Source: Symsagittifera roscoffensis (Eukaryota > Xenacoelomorpha > Acoela > Convolutidae). From it: a DNA stretch of 64,000 nucleotides. Positions 54,109 to 64,000 of this stretch are shown here, one piece after another (the stretch's first letter is position 1; each line of letters opens with the position of its first letter). The translations under genes were made by a program, and so were the position numbers. The stretch is from positions 75,043,617 through 75,107,616 of the forward strand of contig NC_087063.1 of NCBI RefSeq assembly GCF_963678635.1. Direction: 5' to 3'. The notes beneath the pieces are model-generated. The model was not told the DNA's origin. It saw only the letters and a program-made list of their open reading frames with translations, and made no database searches.

Positions 54109-54253
54109 GTTTCGGACTTACTTTGATTTTTCTTCAAAGTAGTCATTAAAATTGAACTTTATATTTTGAAGTTCATTAAGCTTAGTATAACATATTCCCA
54201 GAAAACTCGATTCTCAATAAAGTACTTGTTCAATTCTAGTGAACATATAGAAA

Positions 54254-54985
54254 ACACTGCTCGTATATCAGTGCAAAGCCCTGAATGTTCCGACTGCTTA
54301 AGGCCAATTGAAAAGTATTTTGGTTGAATAATTGACAAAATATTTGAGAAAAAGATTTTTTTTTTCCATTGATTCTTCATTTAATACACCACACGCTATG
54401 TAAAATACTAAGAGTGTATTCGATATTGTTTTAATAGGATTTAATTGCTTGCCTCAATTCAATTTGGAACGCAATAATTGTTCCGACTTTCGAAGAAAAC
54501 CAAATTTTTATGCTCGGTGTGATTTTTTTATTCAATCAATTTTCGCAGATCGAAATAATAGTTTTCAACAAAAATTTTTTATACCTCATTGAAGCTATCA
54601 CCTTCTTGAGTTCAAATTTAAAAAAATATATATTTTAGCTCTGATTTTTTTTAAAAAAGTTCTAGGGGTTTGAAAATTGCTCAATTGGCCTTGTTGTGGA
54701 CAAAAATAGGCGCGCTATAATTATATGTATATTTCTGAAAGCGTAACGCGAACTATTTATGCGTGGCGAATTATCCCGCACAACAAAATCGTTCCAAATT
54801 GAATTGAGGCTAGCTAATCGGATCGGTTTCGCTAATCGGAATTAATTTCGTAATACTCAACATTTCACACTTCGATATTGTCCAAAATTTCTAGGTTTTC
54901 AATATTTTTTTTTCCGAATAACTTTACGAAAAAGGATAACAGGTGAAATAAATTTTAATTTTGAGCTTAGAATAACAATATCTCT
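54254..54985 (-). repeat. P-family repeat, reverse and diverged
   Basis: Begins with the inverted P tail (CTGAATGTTCCGACTGC) and continues with GTTCCGACTTTCG, the CGCG-rich centre near 54710-54790 and the ACGAAAAAGGATAACAGGTG block. It merges without a break into the satellite that follows. Confidence 0.55.
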
Positions 54986-56430
54986 CAGATGGTTTTAGAA
55001 ACGTTCCGTCAAAAACGCTTTGTTTACAAGTCGGAAACTGACTGAATACAAAAACCACACCAAGATTAAATTTTCAAAAGTCGGAACAAAAAACAGCTGC
55101 CTTTTTCAAAGTCGTGAAAGGTTTAGGATTTTTGGGTGGCCGATGTTTAAGCAGACTCTTTTCAAACTCTCAGATGGTATAAAAAAATCCGTCAAAAACG
55201 TTTAATTAACATATCGGAAATTGACTGAAGAAAAAAAACACACCAAGAATAAATATTCCTCACTTGCTTTGAAAGTCGGAACAAAAACCGCTGCCTTTTT
55301 TCAAAGGCGTGAAAGGTTTAGTTCTAAAAAAACTTCAAGATTTTTGGGTAGCCGCCTTTTAAACAGACTCCATTCAAACTCCTCTCAAATGGTATAAAAA
55401 TCCGTCGAAAACGCTTAATTCACATATCGGAAATTGACTGAAGAAAAAAATTACACCAAGAATAAATATTCCTACTTTGCTTTGAAAGTCGGAACAAAAA
55501 CTGCTGCCTTTTTTCAAAGGCGTGAAAGGCTTAGGTCTAATAAAAATTCAAGATTTTTGGGTGACCGACTTTTAAGCAGACTCCATTCAAACTCCTCTCA
55601 GATGGTATAAAAAAATCCGTCGAAAACGCTCTATTAACATGTCGAAAACTGACTGAAGCAATAATAAACACACCAAGAATAAATATTCCTCACTTGCTTG
55701 AAAAGTCGGATAAAAAACCGCTTTCTTTTTCAAAAGCGTAAAAGGCTTAGGATTTTTGGGTGACCGACGTTTAAGCAGAGTCTTTTCAAACTCTCAGATG
55801 GTATAAAAAAATCCGTCAAAAACGCTTAATTAACATATCGGAAATTGACTGAAGAAAAAAAACACACCAATAATCAATAATTCTCACTTGCTTTAAAAGT
55901 CGGAACAAAAAACCGCTGCCTTTTTCAAAGGCGTGAAAGACTTAGGACTAAAAAAAATTTTGGGTGACCGACTTCTAAGCAGACTCCATTCAAACTCCTT
56001 TCAGATGGTATATAAAAATCCGTCGAAAACGATCAATTAACATGTCGGAAATTGAATGAAAAAAATACACCAGAATTATATATTTCTCATTTGCTTTGAA
56101 AGTCGGAGCAAAAAGCGCTGCCTTTTTCAAAGGCGTGAAGGATTTAGGACTATTAATAATTTCAAAACTTTTGGGTGACCGACTTTTAAGCTTTTAAGCA
56201 GACTCCATTCAAATTCCTCTCAGATGGTATGAAAAAATTCCCTCAAAAACGCTGAGTTAACATGTCGGAAATTGACAGAATAAAAAAATTTCACTATGAT
56301 TATACATTCTTCATTTTCTTCGAAAATTGTAACAAAAAACCGCTGATTTTTTCATTTTTTTTTGCTCAATTGAGAAATTCTGAATTTTCTTTTTACGTTT
56401 TAAGAGCACTGTGCCAGTTGCCGAAAACAA
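54986..56430. repeat. Satellite-like array, seven units of about 185-219 bp
   Basis: The anchor CAGATGGTAT (or a one-base variant) recurs at 54986, 55171, 55386, 55599, 55795, 56002 and 56221. Each unit then has AAATCCGTC(A/G)AAAACGC, TCGGAAATTGACTGAA, ATAAATATTCCTC, AAGTCGGAACAAAAA and GGCGTGAAAGG. Blocks such as CTCAGATGGT...CCGTCAAAAACG also occur in single P repeats, so the array appears to be an internal expansion of a P element. Confidence 0.75.
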
Positions 56431-56455
56431 AGCAAAAAACCAAGCAAGTCTGTCA

Positions 56456-57610
56456 GTCGACTGAAAAAATATTTTTTTAAAAGTGTGACACAAAATAATT
56501 TCTCCTAGTTTATAGTAGTGTGCTTGTTTTGAATAAATTATTTTCAGTTTTATCGTCATGATACAAAGGAAAAAGTGTTTCCTCTGATAGGCTTTCGCAT
56601 GTCTGACTTCATCTGACTTCATACCACATATCGTATAAGGAAACAAGCATATCTGATATGCAGATGAAAACCAAAATTTGGAAATTTTCAAGATTTTTGA
56701 GATTTCAAAAAAAATAACCAAAAAATTCAAAAAAAGATGGAAAAATTTATTTTAATATTTTATATGATTTTTATCAGCAAACATTTGAATTCGTTACCAG
56801 GTTCCCTAGGAGGGAAAGGAGGAGTGGGCGAAATAGTTGAAAAGATACATTTTGGTTTGTTCACTTGTCAACTTAGGTGGGCTTTATAAAGGTGGCGCCC
56901 CTCATTGAGAAAAGGACTTGGAAATTTATTTTAAGCCAATCAGAAGTTAGTATTCAAAAATCTCAAAGATATCGCAATTAGTTCAGTGAATCCAGGCCTT
57001 AAAACTAACATTGACCGATTTGAAAATAAGCAGATGAATGAGTTTTCAAGTATTTCGAAATGAAAGTCGGATATTGAAAAAACCTAAGACCGATTTGAAA
57101 CAATAACGCGGATCATGTTGAAATAAGTTGACACAATCGTTGAAAAAAAACGATTCGTGTTGATAATGATTTTATTAGGATTTTATTAGCTATTTTAGGA
57201 TTTTATTTACTATTTCCTCCCCTATTTTGGATCTTGTTAACTGTTTCCCCCGATTGCAATAGGGGGGAGGGGGGGGGATAGTTAACAAGGTACAAAATTC
57301 GTATATTCTTTACTGTTCAACTCTTTCTTTATAGGGGGGATATTCGTTACAAGGTACCATAAGAGGGGGGGGGGGATAGTTAATCAGATCTGCTATTTAA
57401 TCTGCTTTTTAGTTTTTCAGTTATAATTGTAACAACAAATATATAAAGGGTTGCTGATTTCCGCTCAAATCACGACGAAAATGGTTTTTACTAAAAATTG
57501 CTGCAGTAAACGCAAAAAAAAAAATTTCAATGATTTTTTTTGCCTAAAATTGTAGCGAGTCTGAAAAAACCCGAGTTTAATCATTTACCAAAAAATGTTC
57601 ATCTTGACAG
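56456..57610. repeat. Direct repeat pair, first copies
   Basis: 56456-56640 (GTGACACAAAATAATTTCTC...CACATATCGTATAAGG) recurs at 57620-57806, and about 57265-57610 (GATAGTTAACAAGGTACAAA onward) recurs at 57808-58155. The second arrangement lacks the middle 56641-57264, so a duplication was accompanied by a deletion joined at a G-run. No gene in this interval; G-runs at 57262-57280 and 57365-57378. Confidence 0.7.
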
Positions 57611-58160
57611 GATCCTCTCTTGATTTACTGAAAAAATATTTTTTAAAAAGTGTGACACAAAATAATTTCTCTTAGTTTATAGTAGTGTGCTTGTTTTGAA
57701 TAAATTATTTTCAGTTTTATCGTCATGATACAAACGAAAAAGTGTTTCCTCTGATAGGTTTTCGCATGTCTGACTTCATCTGACTTCATACCACATATCG
57801 TATAAGGGGGGGGGGATAGTTAACAAGGTACAAAATTCGTATATTCTTTACTGTTCAACTCTTTCTTTATAGGGGGGATATTCGTTACAAGGTACCATAA
57901 GAGGGGGGGGGATAGTTAATCAGATCCGCTATTTAATCTGCTTTTTAGTTTTTCAGTTATAATTGTAACAACAAATATATAAAGGGTTGCTGATTTCCGC
58001 TCAAACGACGAAAATGGTTTTTACTAAAAATTGCTGCAGTAAACGCAAAAAAAAAAATTTAAATGATTTTTTTTGCCTAAAATTGTAGCGAGTCTGAAAA
58101 AAACCCGAGTTTAATCATTTACCAAAAAATGTCCATCTTGACAGGATACTCTCTTGATTT
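57611..58160. repeat. Direct repeat pair, second copies
   Basis: Fusion of the 56456-56640 type sequence to the 57265-57610 type sequence at a poly-G junction (57806-57815). The same sequences are about 1.1 kb apart in the first arrangement. Non-coding. Confidence 0.7.
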
Positions 58161-58630
58161 ACGTAAAATTTTTTTAGCAATCTTTGAAAAACCAGATATT
58201 TGAAAATTTTTCGAAGGCTTCTATAACCTTTTCAGATCTGGTGAGCAAGCGTGTTTTGATCTGAATTTTGTTAAACTTTGTAATGGATTATAATTAATTT
58301 TTTAATGTCTTTTTTTGTGCTATTTTCATTTATTCATAACAAATTTACTTTGCTTATAATAAGTTAGTTATTTTGTGGTCTCGCTAAAGTTGCACTGTTT
58401 CTTACTTTTACTCGCGTTTTAGAATAAGTTACGTATGTATTTTTGCTATTGTTCAGTATTTTTTGCAAACCCCAGAATTTACACCACGCCCCCTCACCAC
58501 GTTTAACCCTACCCCAAAGTTACCTCTTCTAGTGGGTAGTGGGGTGGGAGTTTGGTGGTTCTGGGCGTGGGGGTGTTTGGTGACGTGGGGGCATAGCGGG
58601 GGGACGTGCGGAGGGGACTGTGGGGTGTAG
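58161..58630. other. Spacer, G-rich toward its right end
   Basis: AT-rich to about 58490, then strongly G-rich on the plus strand (many GTGGGG and GGGGG runs). An ORF on the minus strand (58509-58790) is Pro-rich only because of these runs. Confidence 0.45.
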
Positions 58631-59440
58631 AAGGGGGGATAGCGGGGGGGGGGGGGAGGAGGTATAGCGGGGGGGGGGGGGGCGTGGGGCTGTAGCGAGA
58701 AACATAGTAATTATGGGGATGAACCGTGATTATGGGGATTCGTTCGCGCTCGATTTTTGCAGAAAGCTGCAAAAAATAGAATAAAAACATTTCAAAATAT
58801 CGATTAAATTAAAAGCAAAAAAAAAAGATTCTAAGTAGATTATAATGGAGTGTAATGGATTTTTGTTTTTTGACAATAATCGCTTCGAATGGATTAGAAA
58901 TCCATTACTTTGTCTATATTTGCCATGATTATCAATATTATAAGTTTTTTTTCTATGATAGAATGCTCCGATGGTTTTTAAAAACTTGTTGCTCAGAGTT
59001 GGAACTCCAAGAAAAAAATGGATAGCGGGGGGGGGGGGGGGGAGTGGAGGTACAGCCGGGGGGTGGGCGTGGGGCTGTAGCGAGAGACATAGTAATTATG
59101 GGAATGAACCGTGATTATGGGGATTTTTCGCGCTCGAGTTTTGCAGAAAGCTGCAAAAAAAAGAATAAAAACATTTCAAAATATCGATTAAATTAAAAGC
59201 AAAAAAAAAGATTCTAAGTCGATTATAATGGAGTATAATGGATTTTTGTTTTTTGACAATAATCGCTTCGAATGGGTTAGAAATCCATTACTTTGCCTAT
59301 ATTTGCCATGATTATCAATATTATAAGTTTTTTTCTATGATAGAATGCTCCGATGGTTTTTGAAACTTGTTGCTCAGAGTTGGAACTCCAAGAAAAATAT
59401 GTGAAGTACAATGTGATTGATTTACCAAACCGCAAAGTTT
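58631..59440. repeat. Tandem pair with poly-G heads
   Basis: Two units share G-run, GGGCGTGGGGCTGTAGCGAG, ACATAGTAATTATGGG, GAACCGTGATTATGGGGAT, then a body ending TTGGAACTCCAAGAAAAA. Unit 1 is about 58670-59017 and unit 2 about 59025-59398. G-runs of 10-14 at 58644, 58670 and 59028 could form G-quadruplexes. Short ORFs are fortuitous. Confidence 0.7.
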
Positions 59441-60126
59441 GAAATAGGTCAAACTTCATGCCTCAATTCAATTTGGAACCAATTAAAAGACGGATTAAAT
59501 TTTCCGCTCACGCGTTAATAGCACAAAAAATATCGCACAATTATTGGCAATTTTTTGATCTTGTTAACTATTTTCCCTGTTAGCTATTGTCCTTTGTTAG
59601 TTATATTGTTAACTATATTGCAATAGGGGGTAGGGGGGGGGGAATAGTTAGCAAGGTACAAAGTTCGTATATACTTAACTGTTCAAATCTTTACTTGTAG
59701 GGGGAGGGGGAGATTCGTTACAAGTTAGCATAGGGGGATAGTTTGTAAGATTCCAATTGTTAAACTGGCAACTGTTGAACCCCTAACTTTACGAAACATG
59801 ATCACCGGTAAAAATATGTTTCAATTTGAGCTCAGGAGAACAATACCTTTGCGAGGATGCAAACAGTTCCGTCTAAATGTGTTAGTCAAAAAAATCGATG
59901 TTTGTCTTGAGAAAAAAAACCAACCTGAGCGCAGCAACTCCGTCACTTTCTTCAAGTAAGCCTAAATTTTCATCTGAGATCTGCTTAACAATTTCCACTT
60001 AAGGTATCTACTTGAGAACCTCCAGCCCTATGAAAAAAAACAGAACATTAGTACCAGAGCTTTTTATTCAGAATTCTAAATTTGCTTCGAAATTTCGACT
60101 TGGTCTATTTAACAACCTCCATACTT
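59441..60126. other. Repeat-derived spacer
   Basis: 59460-59555 is a diverged fragment of P (CAATTTGGAACCAATTAAAAG, ACGCGTTAATAGC). 59560-59750 has foldback-type text with GTTAACTAT and poly-G. No gene. Confidence 0.45.
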
Positions 60127-60545
60127 AGGTCTTATGCACCACACGGCCCAAAATCATTATTTCTGCACCTTTCTTGAACTCAAATTATAAAGGCTGAATC
60201 TGATTTGCAATTTAAGCACTCAAGTTCAAGTAACATGGTCCTACATTTTAATTGAAATTTCAAGCAGATAATTTTGATGCTTGACATGATCACAACTATT
60301 AAATTTTTGATCTGCTCGAGCCATTTTTTAGAATTTTTCTTTTTTGAAAAAAGTTTATCTTGTGACTTGAAAATAATTTTATTTAAGTTTAGCCTTTCGG
60401 TATTTTATCTGTTGGAAATTGTGATTGAATTGCCTGACCAAGTTGGGTGAATTTGATTGGCTAATATTAGCCAATCAGATTTGATTGCATAAATTTCAGC
60501 TCAACCTACAAAAAAATGATTTTGGGCCATTTTATGCATAAGACC
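60127..60545. mobile_element. MITE with 33-bp inverted repeats and 8-bp target duplication
   Basis: The left end AGGTCTTATGCACCACACGG then CCCAAAATCATT is the inverse of AATGATTTTGGGCCATTTTA, TGCATAAGACC at the right. CCATACTT at 60119-60126 is repeated at 60546-60553. Length 419 bp, no ORF. A diverged half-copy is at about 61130-61260. Confidence 0.8.
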
Positions 60546-60553
60546 CCATACTT

Positions 60554-61701
60554 CTCTTGAACGACGGTTTTGTTAGGTAGATCCTGCATTCGCTTCACAA
60601 CTCGAAATACTATGCAACTATTCTAGACAGGTCTCGCATGCATTTCGCATATGCTATAGTTTTGAAAACTGGGTTTCATACAAATTATTCATTTAAAAAA
60701 TCTGACGAAATATGTTGAGTCAGAAACCTTTCAGATTATAAATTGTAATAACAATAATTTTTATATCAAGAAATATGCTCGCTTCAACTTAGTTTAATGT
60801 TTAACAATGATAATTGGATTGGTTGATTTGTCATCAAAAGACAATTTTTGCAATTTTTTTTGAATTTTACACCCTAAAATATTAAGGGGGATTTTACGAA
60901 ACAAAGAAAATTTAAGTTTGTTTGAAATTTTACTGCGACATCTTACTGAACGGCGAAATAACAATTGTTAAACATTTCAGAGCCCTATGTGTCTTGGTCG
61001 ATAGAAAATTGGTTATTTTCAAGGGACAACTCTATCATAGTAGTACGCAACTCGCTAAGAGAATCGAAAATTCATATTCGACTTCATAAATTTTCGGCAA
61101 AATGCACGATCTTGAACTAACGAGTGGTTTTATGCACTAAACGGCCCAAAGTCAATATTTATATCTAGAGTTGAAATTTATGCGGTCAAATCTGATTGAC
61201 TAATATTAGCCATTCAAATACAAGCATTATGTTCAGGCAATTCAATCAAAAGTTACGTCCTAACCGGTAAATCAAGGCACAAATATATCAAATGGAGCAT
61301 TTTCTGTAGCCCAACAAAGTTTTAAAAAAGTATAATTTCCAGAAAACTGTATAAAATAATTCGTTTTTAATTGATAGACAAAAATTGCCGTTTTTTAATA
61401 TAAAGCACCAATTCTTTATTTGAAAACTAATTTTAAACATTTTGCGCATTTTTTGGAACTTATACCCTTCTTTAATTTTGTTGGTTTATATAAGAGGCTC
61501 GTTTTGATATAATTTTGAAAAAAATTGATTCAGTAGTCTGTGTGAACTTTTCGATTGACGAAAAAGGCAAATTGGTTCATTTATGGGGTAAAATTTTGGG
61601 CCCAAATTTACAAAACAAACTGCACTATTTTAAAACTGCTAGAAATCTAAGCAAGTTTTCTCATCATTTTTGACCTAAAACCAACTCAATTTTAAAAAAA
61701 C
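60554..61701. other. Spacer, no gene recognised
   Basis: AT-rich; only the diverged MITE half near 61130-61260 is identifiable. Nothing else is supported on either strand. Confidence 0.4.
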
Positions 61702-62088
61702 GTCTCCTAAATTTCATGCTTTTTGTGGTTTTGTCTGGATAATTTAAATAAGCACTTAATAATACTTTTATTCATCCGAATTTCGAAGAAATTGCGGAAT
61801 ATTTGTTTAGGTTTTTTATTCAGTCATTTTTCGATCTCTTAACTCATGACGAAATTTTTATACCGTCTTTTGACGGAAGTCTGTATACCATTTGAGAGAT
61901 ACTGTTAACTTGAGGCGTGTGGGGGGGGGTTGATTTTCATTAAAAAAAAATTCAAATTTTAGAAAAAAAAAATTTTCGTTTTATTTTGATACATTTAATT
62001 TGCTGATGATATTTATGTTATTACTGCTCCATAAACTTTAAAAGGCAGTCGGAACATTCAGGGCTTCGCCCTCATACGAGCAATCTTG
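61702..62088 (+). repeat. P-family repeat with 5' extension, second copy
   Basis: Colinear with 50268-50656. Directly followed by an inverted P body. Confidence 0.75.
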
Positions 62089-62503
62089 AAAATCATCCCC
62101 CCACACGCCATATAAAGTACAAAACAATAGATTTCGCTCCTTGTAACAAATCGCTTATGGCAAATAAGCTTCTTACAACCAATTTGGAACGATTTCCAAC
62201 ACGGATTAATTCTCCGCTTACGCGTTAATAGCGCGAATTATATCGCGCGTTAATTGTCCCAAATTGATCAAAATGGCCAAAATGGCAATCTTTAAACCCT
62301 CATAACTTTACGAAAAACGATCACTGGTAAAATATCTTTTCAAATATAAGCTCAAGACAACAATAGCTTTCGAACGATATAAAAAATTTCCGTCAAAAAT
62401 GGCTAGTTAAGAAGTCGAAATTTGTCTGAAGAAAAAAAAACCCACCCCGAGCACAAATATTCCGTTACTTTCGTATCGAAAGTCGGAACAATAACCTCAA
62501 CCA
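62089..62503 (-). repeat. P-family repeat, inverted
   Basis: Reverse complement of the 2448-2860 part of P: CCACACGCCATATAAAGTAC, the CGCG-rich middle, and CTTTCGTATCGAAAGTCGGA. With the preceding copy it makes a head-to-head P arrangement of about 800 bp. Confidence 0.75.
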
Positions 62504-62952
62504 TGTCGAGAAGGTAAAACTGTCGTCGAGCAATTGTTAATTCCGAGATATTTATACAGTAACTTAATCTTGCAAAGTTAGCATCAAGAGTGGTTAGAAA
62601 CAATATCCAAGGGTGACAGACAGATCCAAGGACAAACACCTGCTAATCAATTAGTCTAGCACCAATAGTGAACATGTGATTGACAGCTTTGGAAATGAAC
62701 TAAATTACTCAATACGACACTTCTCCTTCGATAATGAAAACTTTAGTTAAGTAGAATAATTTCGCAGGTTTACTTTAATGACTGAAATAGATGGTTAGAA
62801 AAATAGATGGTTGATTGATTGCAGATAGTTGAAAAGAATTACTAGCTCCATGTTACAGTATACAACTCAGACTTTATAATAACGACTTTTTGTTAATAAC
62901 TAAAGGATCACTGATAGTGATAACGATTGAGTTTTAAGCCAGTAGTGACTCA
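62504..62952 (-). repeat. Candidate 3' LTR of a third element (C)
   Basis: On the minus strand it starts TGAGTCACTACTGG directly after a purine tract (AGGGAGAGGG, 62953-62962) and ends CTTCTCGACA, giving TG...CA ends and 449 bp. TATAAATATC lies near its 3' part (62547-62556). The partner LTR would be outside the window. Evidence is structural only. Confidence 0.45.
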
Positions 62953-63008
62953 CCCTCTCCCTGGGTTTGAACAGTTTAACAAAGTTTGAAGTTTAAAGGA
63001 TTCGACGA

Positions 63009-64000
63009 TCAATTTTTCCCTTCCTTGTTCTGATTGATAAAGTCGATCATTACGCCCCCCATTTTGGTGACCGCCGTTCTTTTCCGCCCACTTCTTCTAG
63101 ACGTTGTGGATGATGTCTCGTCTTGGCTATCCCCCTGGCTACTGTAAGAGACCAGCCGAGCTTTCCTGGATGAGGCTCCCTTTTTCTTGCCGGTGGTTTT
63201 CGGGTTTGCTGGGTTTTGCACCCCTGGATTCTCCGTTGCTTGCACCCCTGGATTTGGAGCATCCAACTCGCCGCCTAGTGCTGGAATGGTGTCCTGGTCG
63301 GTTTCAGCTTCAGCCTCTGGTATTGCTGTTGCTGAGCGTTCTACTTGTGCTTCCGGAGTGGTCGTTACTTGTTGTGGAGTACGTTTTACCGAGATAATCG
63401 GTAGATCCTCACTGTCCTCCGATTCGGAGTAATTTTCTTCGAATCGGCGCCCGGTCCTCTTCCGATTCTTTTCCGCAGTCCGCTTGGTCCATCGTTCCTT
63501 CACGTCGCGCGGGGTTGGCGGTGGTAGTGTTGTATGAGTAGCCCGTTTGTTCGCTTCGATCACTGGTACCGGTAGTCAGATTTGGCTGCGGTTCTTGATT
63601 TTTTCTTCGATATGGGTTTCGTGGCCACTCCCGATTTCCTAAGCACAACTCCATTATCTAACGTCAGTGTATGTGCACTCTCAGATCTAATTTTAGAATG
63701 AACTGGTCTATACCTTTTTAAGTTTTTGTTTCCAGTGCGCTGAAACAATGATCCGGATGGTCCCGGTTGTCCTGCGGGATTTGAGCTTTTGCGTATTGAC
63801 GGTTCGTCGTCCTGATTCCCAGCTTGATCCACAGTAAGGCGTCGTGCATGAGTTCTGTTTTTAATGTCATAGTCGAGATCTGATCGTACACCCCAGTTTG
63901 TGTCGGCTGGATGGGGCATATCTTGTACACTAGGATCGTCGTTATCTAAACAAGCAATTTTCGTTTTTAGTACCCGTGACCAATCCAGATTCTGCAGCGA
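63009..64000 (-). pseudogene. Partial ORF of element C, disordered charged protein, one frameshift
   Basis: Open from the window edge (64000) to TGA at 63560-63562; after a one-base shift the frame beginning at 63563 continues to TAA at 63009. About 330 residues are visible: Arg/Lys/Ser-rich N part (LKRYRPVHSKIRSESAHTLT, VLRKSGVATKPISKKK), a basic stretch (KERWTKRTAEKNRKRTGRR), an acidic Ser patch (SESEDSEDLP), then Ala/Pro/Thr-rich repeats (NPGVQ twice) and a basic tail. GC content is near 50 percent, unlike its surroundings. It lies just upstream of a polypurine tract and LTR-like sequence, so it may be the C-terminus of a retroelement polyprotein. Family not recognised; a host gene remains possible. 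Confidence 0.45.

Noticed and set aside
54986-56430. Regularly spaced repeats that could suggest a CRISPR array
   Set aside because: Units are about 200 bp, diverged along their whole length, and lie in a eukaryotic genome; this is a satellite.
58509-58790. Proline-rich minus-strand ORF
   Set aside because: Produced by poly-G runs on the plus strand; run lengths vary between the duplicated units and no conserved sequence remains.

Overview
The window is AT-rich, intron-containing, repeat-dominated nuclear DNA of an animal, most likely an invertebrate. The reasons are GT-AG splice signals, CR1/Jockey-type LINEs with EN-RT ORFs, hAT-like MITEs with perfect 8-bp target duplications, and two very large Ty3/gypsy elements with envelope genes. 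I cannot name the species. Almost nothing looks like an intact conventional host gene. LAYOUT. 1-14520: a tandem array of a duplicated segment (558-7297, 7298-14210, third copy starting at 14211 and running into a 200-N gap at 14521-14720). Each copy has a different set of inserted MITEs and LINEs, so the copies act as empty sites for one another. A small two-exon candidate gene is present in both full copies. 14721-16101: spacer with a complete hAT-like MITE. 16102-29841: Ty3/gypsy element A on the minus strand (13.7 kb). 29842-31902: GC-richer, decayed sequence. 31903-49546: Ty3/gypsy element B on the minus strand (17.6 kb), older or more damaged. 49547-51246: a duplicated LTR fragment, a repeat and a P-loop remnant. 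51247-52486: intronless, frameshifted SLC18B1-like transporter. 52487-62503: nested MITEs, a ~200-bp satellite apparently derived from an interspersed repeat, G-tract repeats and inverted repeats. 62504-64000: 3' end of a third LTR element (candidate LTR, polypurine tract and an ORF running off the edge). ELEMENT A is the most interesting object. In order on the minus strand it has: LTR, primer site, gag, a UUUAAAC -1 frameshift site two codons before the gag stop, protease, a TARG1/OARD1-type ADP-ribose-hydrolase macrodomain with the catalytic Lys and Asp retained, reverse transcriptase, RNase H and integrase. Next comes a spliced two-exon gene on the OPPOSITE (plus) strand, then an envelope glycoprotein gene resembling chuvirus glycoproteins. 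Last is an acidic/coiled-coil ORF that can be joined in phase to a short exon inside the env leader, laid out like the multiply spliced regulatory genes of complex retroviruses. If functional, this would be a complex endogenous retrovirus-like element with its own de-ADP-ribosylating enzyme, an antisense gene and a spliced regulator. Pol carries two frameshifts and one stop and env one stop, so this copy is not intact, but its LTRs differ at only about a dozen positions. ELEMENT B shares the primer-binding start and the envelope family, lacks the macrodomain, and has extra ORFs before env and between env and the 3' LTR. The LINE at 10.3-13.8 kb has its ORF1 and ORF2 in the same frame, separated by one UGA in the context UGA-CUA-G, a known readthrough motif.
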